Of a DNA stretch of 64,000 nucleotides, positions 16,806-26,076 are shown piece by piece. The notes below the pieces were generated by a model. The model did not search any database. It saw only the letters and a list, made by a program, of their open reading frames with translations, and was not told the DNA's origin. A program made the position numbers and the translations under genes. Origin of the DNA: UBA10646 sp003456175 (lineage in GTDB: Bacteria > Bacteroidota > Bacteroidia > Chitinophagales > Chitinophagaceae); NCBI GenBank assembly GCA_031976225.1, contig DALYLQ010000001.1, forward strand, positions 1 to 64,000, read 5' to 3'. Position 1 is the first letter of the stretch; the number at the start of each line of letters is the position of its first letter.

Positions 16806-17768
16806 ATGAAAAATTTTATTTCTGTAAATGATGTTACCGCGATAGATGTATTGGTACAACATGCCTTGCAATACAAGCAACAACCATACATGCATCAGCA
16901 CCTTGGGCAGCATAAACGTATTGGATTGTTATTCTTAAATCCGAGTTTGCGAACACGCTTAAGTACACAAGTAGCAGCACAACAGCTGGGCATGGAAGCA
17001 ATTGTGTTTAACGTAGACAAAGAAGGTTGGGCGTTAGAGTTTGAAGAAGGTGCTATTATGAGTGGTAATACGGTAGAACACATTAAAGATGCAGCACCAA
17101 TACTTGGTAATTACTTTGATATATTAGCCATAAGAACATTTCCATCATTAAAAAACAAAGAAGATGATTACAGTGAAATGTTCATCAAACAGTTTGTGAA
17201 GTATGCAGGCGTTCCGGTAATTAGTTTAGAAAGTGCAACACTGCACCCACTACAATCACTTACCGATATCATTACTATCGAAGAACAATTACAAATAGTA
17301 ACATTGCAACGAAAGCCTAAAGTTGTACTCACTTGGGCGCCACATGTTAAGCCATTACCACAATGTGTAGCGAATAGTTTTGCACAGTGGGTGAATGCAT
17401 GGGGCAAAGCCGACTTTGTTATTACACACCCTGAAGCATATGAGTTAGACACTGCTTTTACACAGGGCGCTACTATTACACACAACCAATCTGAAGCTCT
17501 ACAAGGCGCAGACTTTGTGTACGTGAAAAACTGGAGTACGTATACCGATTATGGTAAAGGGTACAATAACGATCCTGCATGGATGCTCACAGAAGAATCG
17601 ATGGAGTTAACCAATAACGCTAAGGTAATGCACTGCTTGCCTGTTCGTAGAAATGTAGAACTCAGCGATGAAATTTTAGACAGCAGCTATAGCTTGGTAA
17701 CACAGCAAGCTAGTAACAGAGTGTGGGCAGCACAAGCAGTAATTAGTAGTTTGTTACAAGCTAAATAA
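16806..17768 (+). CDS. argF': N-succinyl/acetyl-ornithine carbamoyltransferase (ArgF')
   Basis: A 320-residue transcarbamylase of the N-acylornithine type found in Bacteroidota and xanthomonads. The carbamoyl-phosphate loop is SLRTR (STRTR in ordinary OTC), and HPLQSLTDI and HCLPVRRN are also present. By eye, the residue that discriminates the two subtypes (Pro90 in the Bacteroides fragilis SOTCase, Glu92 in the Xanthomonas AOTCase) is Val90 (SGNTVEH). Published Glu-to-Val replacement gave succinyl specificity, as I recall. N-succinylornithine is therefore the likelier substrate. It makes acyl-citrulline in the cytoplasm and lies inside the arg operon, 7 bases before argB. Confidence 0.92.
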   Translation: MKNFISVNDVTAIDVLVQHALQYKQQPYMHQHLGQHKRIGLLFLNPSLRTRLSTQVAAQQLGMEAIVFNVDKEGWALEFEEGAIMSGNTVEHIKDAAPILGNYFDILAIRTFPSLKNKEDDYSEMFIKQFVKYAGVPVISLESATLHPLQSLTDIITIEEQLQIVTLQRKPKVVLTWAPHVKPLPQCVANSFAQWVNAWGKADFVITHPEAYELDTAFTQGATITHNQSEALQGADFVYVKNWSTYTDYGKGYNNDPAWMLTEESMELTNNAKVMHCLPVRRNVELSDEILDSSYSLVTQQASNRVWAAQAVISSLLQAK

Positions 17769-17775
17769 TGGAACG

Positions 17776-18573
17776 ATGCAACCTTTCTTAATGATTGCTA
17801 AAGTGGGTGGTAATATTGTAGATGATGCTGCACAGCTAAAATCGTTTCTACAAGCACTAGCTACCATTCCACATCCCTGTATACTCGTGCATGGCGGTGG
17901 TAAGGTAGCTACACAAATAGGAGACAAGCTTGGTATTGTTTCGCATTACAAAGATGGGCGCCGTATTACCGACGATGCTACCATAGATTTGGTAACAATG
18001 GTATATGGCGGATTAGTGAATAAAAAAATAGTAGCAGCCTTACAAGCATTAGGTGTGAATGCAATAGGCGTAACTGGTGCCGATGCTAATGCTATACCAG
18101 CCACAAAACGACCTGTAAAGGCGTTAGATTACGGATGGGTTGGCGATGTAGATAGTGCCAACATTCCCATAGCTGTTTGGCAACAATGGTTGATGCAGAA
18201 ATACTTGCCAGTGGTGGCGCCGTTAACACACGATGGTGTTGGTCACCTACTTAATACAAATGCCGATACCATTGCAGCTTCGTTGGCTACTGCTTTAGCC
18301 CCTTATTATAAAGTAAGGTTGGTATATTGTTTTGAAAAGAAAGGCGTATTGCTAGATGTTGCTAATGAAGCATCGGTGATCACACGTATGAACCGTACTT
18401 ACTACCAACAACTTTTGAATGATGCAGTACTGTTCGATGGTATATTACCTAAGCTTAGCAATGCTTTTGCAGCCATTGATAGTGGTGTACACGAAGTGTT
18501 GATTGGCCATGCTAACGATATTGTACAAAATAGTACTGAAACAACTATAGGAACACTCATAACCAATGACTAA
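17776..18573 (+). CDS. argB: N-acylglutamate kinase
   Basis: A 265-residue amino-acid kinase that phosphorylates N-acetyl- (or N-succinyl-) glutamate. Motifs are KVGGNIVDD at the N-terminus, HGGGKVATQIG and the GVTGADAN region. No N-terminal extension of the arginine-sensitive hexameric type is obvious. The start codon ATG at 17776 lies 7 bases after the argF' stop. The end overlaps argE by 8 bases, which points to translational coupling. Confidence 0.94.
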   Translation: MQPFLMIAKVGGNIVDDAAQLKSFLQALATIPHPCILVHGGGKVATQIGDKLGIVSHYKDGRRITDDATIDLVTMVYGGLVNKKIVAALQALGVNAIGVTGADANAIPATKRPVKALDYGWVGDVDSANIPIAVWQQWLMQKYLPVVAPLTHDGVGHLLNTNADTIAASLATALAPYYKVRLVYCFEKKGVLLDVANEASVITRMNRTYYQQLLNDAVLFDGILPKLSNAFAAIDSGVHEVLIGHANDIVQNSTETTIGTLITND

Positions 18574-19672
18574 CGCGTTATACGATAGTGCTATTAATTT
18601 GTTGCAGCAGCTCATTGCGACACCATCGTTCTCTAAAGAAGAATCGAACACAGCTACTGCTATTGAACATTGGTTACAACAACATGGTGTTATAACGTAT
18701 CGTTATTTAAATAATGTTTGGGCAGTTAATAAATTTTACAACCCAGCATTGCCAACACTATTACTTAACTCGCATCACGATACTGTGAAACCCAATGCAG
18801 GTTACACCATCGATCCGTTTAAACCTATTATCAACGATGGCAAACTATATGGCTTGGGTAGCAATGATGCTGGTGGTTGTTTGGTAAGTTTGCTTGCTTG
18901 CTTTGTTCATTTTTACCCGCAAGGGAATTTGCCTTTTAATCTTATTATAGCAGCTACAGCTGAAGAAGAAATTAGCGGTGCCAATGGTATTGAAGCGTTG
19001 TTAAAAGAAACAACATTTACGCAAGTAACGCAATGGCAAAACAACACAGCCATCTATGGTATTGTGGGTGAACCAACGCAAATGCAAATGGCTGTGGCAG
19101 AACGTGGCTTAATGGTAATAGATGCTGTGGCTACGGGTAAGGCCGGCCACGCTGCAAGGCAAGAAGGTGTGAATGCTTTGTACATTGCTGTAAATGATAT
19201 TGCTTGGTGTAAAGCTTATGCCTTTGAACGTGTAAGCGATTTTTTAGGTCCTGTACAAACCACAGTAACCAGCATACACACACCAAACACACAGCATAAT
19301 GTAGTGCCCGATACATGCTCGTTCGTGATAGATGTTCGTGTGAACGAGTTGTATCATTTTGAAGAAGTGCTTACTACCTTGCAAGCTAAAATGCAAAGTG
19401 TACTTACGCCGCGTAGTACACGTTTAAAAAGCAGTATGATTGCCTTAGATACACCATTAGTACAAGCTGGTATTCAACTCGGTAAGCAATACTACGGTAG
19501 CCCTACAACAAGCGATAAAGCCTTGATACCTTTTCCGGCGTTAAAAATTGGTCCGGGCGATAGTGCACGTAGCCATACTGCGAACGAATACATTTATATA
19601 CACGAAATTGAACAAGGTATTAACGAATACATTGCATTGATACAGCAGTGTGCAAACTATCTTTCGCTATGA
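18566..19672 (+). CDS. argE: M20 deacylase, N-acylornithine/citrulline type
   Basis: A 368-residue M20 zinc amidohydrolase. Metal ligands are visible in SHHDTV, GSNDAGG and TAEEEISG (the EE catalytic pair). A dimerisation domain spans about residues 180-290. In this operon it should remove the acyl group from N-acyl-citrulline, because the carbamoyltransferase acts on acylated ornithine. It overlaps argB at its start and argH at its end (ATGA). Confidence 0.85.
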   Translation: MTNALYDSAINLLQQLIATPSFSKEESNTATAIEHWLQQHGVITYRYLNNVWAVNKFYNPALPTLLLNSHHDTVKPNAGYTIDPFKPIINDGKLYGLGSNDAGGCLVSLLACFVHFYPQGNLPFNLIIAATAEEEISGANGIEALLKETTFTQVTQWQNNTAIYGIVGEPTQMQMAVAERGLMVIDAVATGKAGHAARQEGVNALYIAVNDIAWCKAYAFERVSDFLGPVQTTVTSIHTPNTQHNVVPDTCSFVIDVRVNELYHFEEVLTTLQAKMQSVLTPRSTRLKSSMIALDTPLVQAGIQLGKQYYGSPTTSDKALIPFPALKIGPGDSARSHTANEYIYIHEIEQGINEYIALIQQCANYLSL

Positions 19673-21000
19673 AACTCTGGCAAAAAAATACAAACGCACT
19701 CGCATCGGTAGATGCTTTCACCGTAGGCAACGATCGTAAGATGGATTTGTATTTAGCGCCATACGATGTTTTAGGCTCCATAGCACATATTACCATGTTG
19801 CAACGTATTGGCTTACTTACAAATGAAGAGTTAGAAATATTAAGAAATGCCTTACGGCAAATACATACGCAAATAGTAGCAGGCAATTTTACCATTGCCG
19901 ATGATGTTGAAGATGTACATTCTCAAATAGAGCTATTACTTACCTCGCAACTTGGGGATGTTGGAAAAAAAATTCATGCTGCACGTAGTAGAAACGATCA
20001 AGTGTTGGTTGCCATCAAACTTTTTTTACGTGCCGAGTTACAATCGTTGGTGAAAGCAGTAGAAGCTTTTTTTGCATTATTGCAACAACAAAGCGAAGCA
20101 TATAAAACATATTTGTTACCAGGATATACGCACATGCAGTTGGCAATGCCATCTAGCTTTGGTTTATGGTTTGGTGCGTATGCCGAAGCTTTGATCGACG
20201 ATGTAGTTACTTTAAATGCGGCCTACGATGTAGTTAATAAAAATCCGTTAGGCAGCGCAGCAGGCTATGGCTCTTCGTTCCCTATTGATAGAACCTATAC
20301 CACGCAGTTGTTAGGGTTCGAAGCACTTAACTACAATGTTGTATATGCACAAATGGGGCGTGGTAAGGCAGAACGTATTGTAGCACAAGCTGTGGGTAAC
20401 CTAGCCGATACATTAGCAAGGTTAAGCACCGATATGTGTTTGTATCTCAATCAGAATTTTGGTTTTGTTAGTTTTCCGTCAGAGCTTACAACAGGCAGTA
20501 GCATCATGCCACATAAAAAAAATCCCGATGTGTTTGAACTGATACGTGCCAAGTGTAATACAATTAAAGCAATGGTATCAGAGATTCAACTACTTACTAC
20601 CAACTTGCCAAGCGGTTATCATCGCGATATGCAGTTGCTAAAAGAAAAATTATTTCCAGCTTTTCAAACCTTACACGATTGCATTACAATGGCCACATTA
20701 ATGTTGAGTAATATTACTGTGAAGGATAACATTATGGATGCGCCTATGTATGCCTACGCTTTTAGTGTAGAAGCGGTGAACAATCTTGTTTTGCAAGGCG
20801 TGCCCTTTAGAGATGCTTACAAGCAAATAGGCTTAGCCATTGAAGCCGGAGCTTTTGTTCCACCCACAAACTTGCAACATACGCATGAAGGCAGTATTGG
20901 TAACTTGTGTACAGCAGCGATAGCAGCACAAATGCAAGCAGTATTAGCAAAGTTTCCTTTCGGTAAAGTGAATGCTGCCGAGGCTGCCCTATTAGTTTAA
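19669..21000 (+). CDS. argH: Argininosuccinate lyase
   Basis: A 443-residue argininosuccinate lyase of the fumarase/aspartase superfamily, releasing arginine and fumarate. The signature GSSIMPHKKNPDVFE is present, along with the HSQIE and SRNDQV blocks. The ATG at 19669 overlaps the argE TGA by 2 bases; an upstream GTG in frame is less likely. A word variant at 19850 (CCTTACGGCAAAT) reads LRQ. The exact word would have put a TAA stop here. It is the last gene of the operon and meets the minus-strand PAS protein tail to tail with a 4-base overlap. Confidence 0.96.
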   Translation: MKLWQKNTNALASVDAFTVGNDRKMDLYLAPYDVLGSIAHITMLQRIGLLTNEELEILRNALRQIHTQIVAGNFTIADDVEDVHSQIELLLTSQLGDVGKKIHAARSRNDQVLVAIKLFLRAELQSLVKAVEAFFALLQQQSEAYKTYLLPGYTHMQLAMPSSFGLWFGAYAEALIDDVVTLNAAYDVVNKNPLGSAAGYGSSFPIDRTYTTQLLGFEALNYNVVYAQMGRGKAERIVAQAVGNLADTLARLSTDMCLYLNQNFGFVSFPSELTTGSSIMPHKKNPDVFELIRAKCNTIKAMVSEIQLLTTNLPSGYHRDMQLLKEKLFPAFQTLHDCITMATLMLSNITVKDNIMDAPMYAYAFSVEAVNNLVLQGVPFRDAYKQIGLAIEAGAFVPPTNLQHTHEGSIGNLCTAAIAAQMQAVLAKFPFGKVNAAEAALLV

Positions 21001-21683
21001 TCGTAAGTGGCTAAAATGCGAGCCATAGCAGTGCTAATTTCATTCAGCTTATCACATTGTATAGCGAGTTGTTGAACGTAGAAGTGTTGCTCGTCTTGTG
21101 TTATTAAACCTTCTTTTACTAAATGACTAATACCTAAAATATTGGTAATAGGAGAGCGTAGGTTATGGCTTACCATAAAAGCATACTCCTTTAGTTTTTC
21201 ATGGGCATGCAATAACGCATGTTGTGTTTGTAAAAGCGCTTGTTGGTGTTGTTCTAAATTGGTGAAGTCTCTAACAATTCTCAAAGCTAGCTGTTGATTT
21301 AAGCGTACGGCTCTACTTTCGTAAAATCTGATTTCGCCGTTTGGAAATGTAAGCTCGTATTTATAGGTGTGCATTTCACCTGTTTCAATTGCAGTATTAA
21401 TGTGATGCATGATTGCATCTATAAAACTGTTTTCAAAACCATGCTCCCTGATGTTGCTACCCTTTACATGTCCCTTAATAGAAGTAATAAATACCTCACC
21501 ATCGCCAGCTTTAAAATCAATGTAATTTCCATCGGTATCCATGATGAAAATAATATCGGGAATAGATCGTACAATTTGGTTGATTTTAGCCTCAACATGT
21601 TGTAGTAGCGATAGCTCGGCAACACGTTTTTTTAGCGCTTCATTTTCGGCTTCTAATTGTGCGATATATGCCTTATCACTCAT
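20997..21683 (-). CDS. PAS/HisKA protein without a kinase ATPase domain
   Basis: A 228-residue protein with an N-terminal coiled coil (residues about 1-30), a PAS domain (about 30-145) and a histidine-kinase dimerisation segment with the H box FMVSHNLRSPITN near residue 170. It ends about 55 residues after the H box, so the whole HATPase_c domain is missing. The stop overlaps the argH stop by 4 bases. It may be a naturally short phosphotransfer or sensor protein, or a truncated kinase. The ATG at 21683 is chosen; a TTG one codon upstream is possible. No partner regulator is adjacent. Confidence 0.75.
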   Translation of the reverse strand: MSDKAYIAQLEAENEALKKRVAELSLLQHVEAKINQIVRSIPDIIFIMDTDGNYIDFKAGDGEVFITSIKGHVKGSNIREHGFENSFIDAIMHHINTAIETGEMHTYKYELTFPNGEIRFYESRAVRLNQQLALRIVRDFTNLEQHQQALLQTQHALLHAHEKLKEYAFMVSHNLRSPITNILGISHLVKEGLITQDEQHFYVQQLAIQCDKLNEISTAMARILATYD

Positions 21684-21713
21684 CAAGTAGTTTGGTTTAG
21701 CAGTAAATTGAAA

Positions 21714-22961
21714 TTACATTTTTTTAGTGGTTTTTGCTTTTCCTTTTTTTATTTTCTGTGGTGCTGTGGTTGGTAATTGTGGTAATGGTTTTTCTATAGG
21801 AGGTAAGCTTGGCATTTGTGAAAGCCAATCTTCTAAACCTGAAATTATTTGCTTACATACCATTTTCTGAAAATACGGATCTAGAATTTTCTTTTCTTCT
21901 TGCACATTACTAATAAAGCCTACTTCAACTAAACAATTCGGATATTCAGTCGGTCCACTTAGGGCAAAATTAAAATGACCAATATTGCCATAGTTTTTAA
22001 AACCTAGTTGTAACATGCGTTGTAAGATGGCAGTAGTTAATGGCTTAAAGCCTAGGTATCTGTAATAAGTACTTGTGCCGCTAATAGTATCGCTGGCAGC
22101 ACTATTCATATGTATACTTAACAAAATAGTAGGGTTGGTATCGCGTAACATTAATGCTCTATCGGGCATGGTAATATCTGTATCATGATGCCTCGTTTCA
22201 ATAACTTTTACTTTACGCTTTCGTAACTCCGCAGCTAATAATTTACTGTAAAGTAAAGTCATCTCTTTCTCAAATATTTTTGATTGCACACCTCTAGCAC
22301 CTGTATTGGCACCGCCATGACCAGCATCAATGGCAACAACCATGTTTTGTAATGCTAGCTTGCTAGGCGGACGCTTCACAAGCAAGATCAACTTATTGCC
22401 TTCATAGTAAAGTTGATAGCCCCAATGTGCATTATGCTTCAATTGTATATGCCAACGCATCACATCATCTTCACGTTGCTCGTACCAAACATGTTTGATG
22501 TTTTTGGCCGTAAGTAATTGTATTAACCAGTTGGTGTTAGTAGTAGCACCATATACATCTACAATAATTTCTGCGGGGTTAATATGTTGTATAGAAGTGT
22601 ATGGCAGCTTTGCTTCCATACCAATCGCTACATAATCGAACAAACTATCGCCATATACACGAGCATTACTGGTGAGGTAGTAGTTTCTTTTGCGTAAGCT
22701 ACTATCAAGTATAATATTTTTTTTAGGTATAAAGCCTTTGTGTAACTTACTTAGTTGTACTATGTAATCTTCCTTCGTGCTATCAACAATTACTACTTGA
22801 ATATTCGAATCGAGGTAAGTGCTTTTGGCACCACCCAATCTATCATCGCCGGGGCCAAATTTCATATAGGGTAACTTTCCGGTAGTTCTACCCATCACAT
22901 ACTGCCCAATTACAGCATTAGAAAGCAAAATTGCAGCACAAAAAAATAGTAGGCGTATCAT
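21714..22961 (-). CDS. N-acetylmuramoyl-L-alanine amidase (Amidase_3)
   Basis: A 415-residue exported protein with a signal peptide (MIRLLFFCAAILLSNAVIGQ), an N-terminal region of about 200 residues, and a C-terminal amidase_3 zinc hydrolase. Ligand motifs are AIDAGHGG, the Glu in FEKEMTL, SIHMNSA and the catalytic Glu in VEVGFISN. It cleaves the amide between MurNAc and the peptide stem during cell separation. The tail is Pro/Lys-rich. The ATG at 22961 begins the signal peptide; an upstream GTG at 22985 overlaps the repeat word and is rejected. Confidence 0.9.
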   Translation of the reverse strand: MIRLLFFCAAILLSNAVIGQYVMGRTTGKLPYMKFGPGDDRLGGAKSTYLDSNIQVVIVDSTKEDYIVQLSKLHKGFIPKKNIILDSSLRKRNYYLTSNARVYGDSLFDYVAIGMEAKLPYTSIQHINPAEIIVDVYGATTNTNWLIQLLTAKNIKHVWYEQREDDVMRWHIQLKHNAHWGYQLYYEGNKLILLVKRPPSKLALQNMVVAIDAGHGGANTGARGVQSKIFEKEMTLLYSKLLAAELRKRKVKVIETRHHDTDITMPDRALMLRDTNPTILLSIHMNSAASDTISGTSTYYRYLGFKPLTTAILQRMLQLGFKNYGNIGHFNFALSGPTEYPNCLVEVGFISNVQEEKKILDPYFQKMVCKQIISGLEDWLSQMPSLPPIEKPLPQLPTTAPQKIKKGKAKTTKKM

Positions 22962-22984
22962 GTTGTAAATGTAGTTGCTTACCA

Positions 22985-23027
22985 CCTTACGGTAAATAAA
23001 AAAGCAGCTACTACTAGCTGCTTTTTA
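22985..23027 (-). terminator. Terminator of murA, ending in a 14-bp word copy
   Basis: AAAAAGCAGCTA and TAGCTGCTTTTT (22998-23027, loop of 4) form a 12-bp stem followed on the minus strand by T-rich sequence and the word copy CCTTACGGTAAAT (22985-22997). It lies 18 bases after the murA stop. Confidence 0.8.
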
Positions 23028-23044
23028 TGTTATATAACATGGTA

Positions 23045-24358
23045 TTAAATTCTTCGAATATCGGCACCCAGTGCTTTCAACCGTTCATCGATATACTGAT
23101 AACCTCTGTCGATTTGTTCGATATTTTGTATCACACTTCTGCCTTCGGCACTAAGGGCAGCAATGAGTAGCGCTTGCCCAGCTCTAATATCTGGGCTACT
23201 CATGGTAATACCACGCAACGGATAACGACGACCTAAACCAATAACCGTAGCTCTGTGTGGGTCGCACAAAATTATTTGGGCACCCATATCAATAAGTTTA
23301 TCAACAAAGAATAGCCTACTCTCAAACATTTTTTGATGTACTAAAACACTGCCTGTTGCTTGCGTAGCTACTACTAAAACAATGCTTAATAAATCGGGTG
23401 TAAAACCCGGCCACGGATGATCTGATATGGTAAGAATACCTCCATCTAAATAAGTGCCAATGGTGTACTCTTTTTGTGCCGGAATATGAATATTGTTGCC
23501 AATGATATCCATATGAATACCAAGCTGTGCAAATTTTTCAGGAATAATTCCTAAGTGTTCTACACCAGCATTGGCAATGGTAATTTCACTTTGTGTCATG
23601 GCAGCAAGCCCAATGAAGCTGCCAATTTCAATCATATCTGGCAGTAAGGTATGTGTAGTGCCACTAAGCCCATCAACACCTTCTATGACCAATAAATTAC
23701 TGCCAATGCCACTAATTTTTGCACCCATGCGGTTTAGCATAGCACACAATTGTTGTACATAAGGCTCGCATGCTGCATTATAAATGGTGGTAGTGCCTTT
23801 AGCCATTACGGCTGCCATAACAATGTTAGCAGTGCCTGTAACACTTGGCTCGTCGAGTAACATATAAGTACCATGCAGGCCTTGTTTGGCAACCAATTCA
23901 AAGCAATCATGGTCTTCATTGTACTCGAACCTTGCACCTAGTTTTTCAAAACCAATAATATGTGTGTCTAATCTGCGGCGACCAATTTTATCGCCACCAG
24001 GTTTTGGCATATATGCTTTTTGAAAGCGGGCCAACATAGGGCCTGCAAGCATTACACTACCGCGTAAGCGACCGCTTTTTTTTCTGAAAGCATCACTATT
24101 CACATAATCGAAGTTGATGTGTGCGGCGGTAAAGCTGTAGGTATCGGCCGATAGTTGCTGTACTTGTACGCCAATATCTTTCAGTAGTTCAATGAGTAGG
24201 TTAACATCTAGAATATTGGGGATATTGCTGATAGTTACTGTTGCATCGGTAAGAACAACAGCACTAATAACCTGTAGTGCCTCGTTTTTGGCACCTTGGG
24301 GTTTAATGGTACCCTTCAGCGTTTTGCCGCCGAATACCTCAAAACTTTTTTGCTCCAT
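23045..24358 (-). CDS. murA: UDP-GlcNAc 1-carboxyvinyltransferase (MurA), Asp form
   Basis: A 437-residue MurA, the first committed step of peptidoglycan synthesis (transfer of enolpyruvate from PEP to UDP-GlcNAc). The N-terminus has KPQGAKNEAL with the catalytic Lys. The fosfomycin-target loop reads PGGDKIGRR: Asp123 replaces the usual Cys (Cys115 in E. coli). Asp at this site is known to keep activity but prevent alkylation by fosfomycin. It lies upstream of the amidase gene on the same strand but is separated by a terminator. Confidence 0.96.
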   Translation of the reverse strand: MEQKSFEVFGGKTLKGTIKPQGAKNEALQVISAVVLTDATVTISNIPNILDVNLLIELLKDIGVQVQQLSADTYSFTAAHINFDYVNSDAFRKKSGRLRGSVMLAGPMLARFQKAYMPKPGGDKIGRRRLDTHIIGFEKLGARFEYNEDHDCFELVAKQGLHGTYMLLDEPSVTGTANIVMAAVMAKGTTTIYNAACEPYVQQLCAMLNRMGAKISGIGSNLLVIEGVDGLSGTTHTLLPDMIEIGSFIGLAAMTQSEITIANAGVEHLGIIPEKFAQLGIHMDIIGNNIHIPAQKEYTIGTYLDGGILTISDHPWPGFTPDLLSIVLVVATQATGSVLVHQKMFESRLFFVDKLIDMGAQIILCDPHRATVIGLGRRYPLRGITMSSPDIRAGQALLIAALSAEGRSVIQNIEQIDRGYQYIDERLKALGADIRRI

Positions 24359-24406
24359 AGTATAGTTCGCTTGCTAGTGAAGCGAAAATAAGTGTGGCTG
24401 CGTTAG

Positions 24407-24420
24407 CTTTTACCGTAAGG
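24407..24420 (-). repeat. 14-bp word copy (one mismatch)
   Basis: CTTTTACCGTAAGG lies between the murA start and the DMT transporter stop; 12 of the 14 bases match from the 3' end. Confidence 0.7.
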
Positions 24421-24424
24421 TGTA

Positions 24425-25357
24425 CTACTTTTTATTCACCAAGAAAACGCCTAAGAATATGAAGATGGAGGCAACAATTTTAATCCAGTTAAAATCTTCG
24501 CCCATAAGTACTACGGCAATGATACCTGCAAATACTGGTTGCGTGTATATGTAGGCACCTGTAGCACTGCTACCAATAGTGTTAACGCCATACATATTGA
24601 AAAGGTAGGCACAAAAGGTAGCGCCAATTACAATAAAGGTGAGTGTGGCGAAATGGCTATTATCCCACTGATGCCATTGGGTATGCATAAGTTCGCTCCA
24701 ACCAAAGGGCAAAATCATAATACTGCCAATAGCAAAAACGTAGGTTACTACTTGCAATGGGCTGTACACTGCCATTAGCGGACGAACCATCACCAAATAA
24801 AAAGAGTAAAAAATGGCATTGATGATAATGAGCACATCGCCAGTAAGCATGTCGCTTCCTTCGTGGCCACCGCTGCGTTGCAGTATTAGAAAAGTAGCAC
24901 CGCCAACACCTGAAATAAGTCCTAATATTTTAAGCAGCGATAGTTTTTCTTTCAATACCCAAGCTGCTATAAATGTGATGAAAATGGGTGTTACCAACAT
25001 TAGCAAAGCACCATGAATACTACTGGTGAGCGATAAACCTTTGATGAACATAAGTTGGTTGATTGCTACACCTGTAATGGCACATATAAGTAACCGACCT
25101 ATGTGCTGCTTTTGTAAAGGAGCTTTATTTTTTTGAAATATCAATACTAGGGCAAATAACACCAAGCTAGCTATTACACGCACTACATTCAACGCAAATG
25201 GTTTGAGTAACGATGGTGTGATATATTTTACAGCAGCAAAGTTGGCACCGAAAAATAAGTTGGCAAGCAGTACGGCAATATGTCCTTTTGTTTTGTTCGC
25301 TACAGGCATAGCGGCAAAGATAAGCACACATAATGCTACAAACGCTACAGTATACAT
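24425..25357 (-). CDS. EamA/DMT-family transporter
   Basis: A membrane protein of about 310 residues with ten hydrophobic helices in two EamA repeats. The first begins GHIAVLLANLFFGANFAAVKY and the second GDVLIIINAIFYSFYLV. Family members export amino acids, nucleotide sugars or other metabolites; the substrate is unknown here. Start choice is open: ATG at 25357 adds a hydrophobic 16-residue lead, while ATG at 25309 (MPVANKTKGH) gives the usual DMT N-terminus and leaves more room for the divergent promoter. Confidence 0.85.
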   Translation of the reverse strand: MYTVAFVALCVLIFAAMPVANKTKGHIAVLLANLFFGANFAAVKYITPSLLKPFALNVVRVIASLVLFALVLIFQKNKAPLQKQHIGRLLICAITGVAINQLMFIKGLSLTSSIHGALLMLVTPIFITFIAAWVLKEKLSLLKILGLISGVGGATFLILQRSGGHEGSDMLTGDVLIIINAIFYSFYLVMVRPLMAVYSPLQVVTYVFAIGSIMILPFGWSELMHTQWHQWDNSHFATLTFIVIGATFCAYLFNMYGVNTIGSSATGAYIYTQPVFAGIIAVVLMGEDFNWIKIVASIFIFLGVFLVNKK

Positions 25358-25367
25358 TACTAGCAAC

Positions 25368-25375
25368 TACATTTG
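25368..25375 (+). promoter_or_regulatory. -7 element (TACATTTG) of the Lon-N gene
   Basis: An exact TAnnTTTG match ending 4 bases before the ATG at 25380, which implies a leaderless transcript. Confidence 0.55.
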
Positions 25376-25379
25376 AGGC

Positions 25380-26018
25380 ATGATGAATTTTTTGCCACTC
25401 TTCCCATTGCAGCTAACGGTATTTCCGGGAGAGCCTTTGCATTTGCACATTTTTGAAGAACGTTATAAGCAACTTATTAACGATTGCTACGGCGAAAACA
25501 AACCCTTTGGTATTCCGCTGGTATTGAATAATCAACCTGCCGATTGGGGTACATTGGTTGAAATAACATCGATTGCCGAAGTGTATGCCGATGGTCGTAT
25601 GGATATAAAAACCAAAGGCATACAGGTATTCAATATTATGGAATGGCTGCGAGAAGTGCCTGGTAAGTTGTACTACGCAGGTATTGTACATTATCCCAAT
25701 AACAGCATACAAGCCATGCCAGCATTGATGTTGCCATTATTAGAAATGGTACGTAAGTTTCATGAAATATTACAAGTGCAAAAAGATTTTGGCAAGCCCG
25801 ATGCACAACTAACAAGCTACGATATTGCACACCATGTAGGGTTAAACTTAGAGCAAGAGCATCAGTTCATACAACTCCTACGAGAAGAACAACGACTCAC
25901 TTTTTTAAAGCGCCATGTACAACAAATGCTCGATGCTGCTATGGGTATCGAAAGCTTAAAACATCGCATTCAAATGAACGGGCACTTCAAAGAACTCAAA
26001 GGTTTTCAGTTCGAATAA
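25380..26018 (+). CDS. Lon N-terminal (LON substrate-binding) domain protein
   Basis: A 212-residue stand-alone LON substrate-binding domain. Typical blocks are LPLFPLQLTVFPGEPLHLHIFEERYKQL near the N-terminus and the mixed beta region GTLVEITSIAEVYADGRMDIKTKG. It is followed by a helical C-terminal part. No ATPase or protease domain is present, so it is not a Lon protease; proteins of this type are thought to bind peptides or proteins. Two ATGs are adjacent (25380 and 25383). It is followed by coaX after a word copy. Confidence 0.88.
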   Translation: MMNFLPLFPLQLTVFPGEPLHLHIFEERYKQLINDCYGENKPFGIPLVLNNQPADWGTLVEITSIAEVYADGRMDIKTKGIQVFNIMEWLREVPGKLYYAGIVHYPNNSIQAMPALMLPLLEMVRKFHEILQVQKDFGKPDAQLTSYDIAHHVGLNLEQEHQFIQLLREEQRLTFLKRHVQQMLDAAMGIESLKHRIQMNGHFKELKGFQFE

Positions 26019-26030
26019 GTAATACATTAC

Positions 26031-26044
26031 CTTACGGTAAATGA
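26031..26044 (+). repeat. Exact copy of the dispersed 14-bp word
   Basis: CCTTACGGTAAATG lies 12 bases after the LON-domain gene, upstream of coaX. Confidence 0.8.
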
Positions 26045-26076
26045 TTGTAAGCGAATAACATGATATTTGCAATCAC

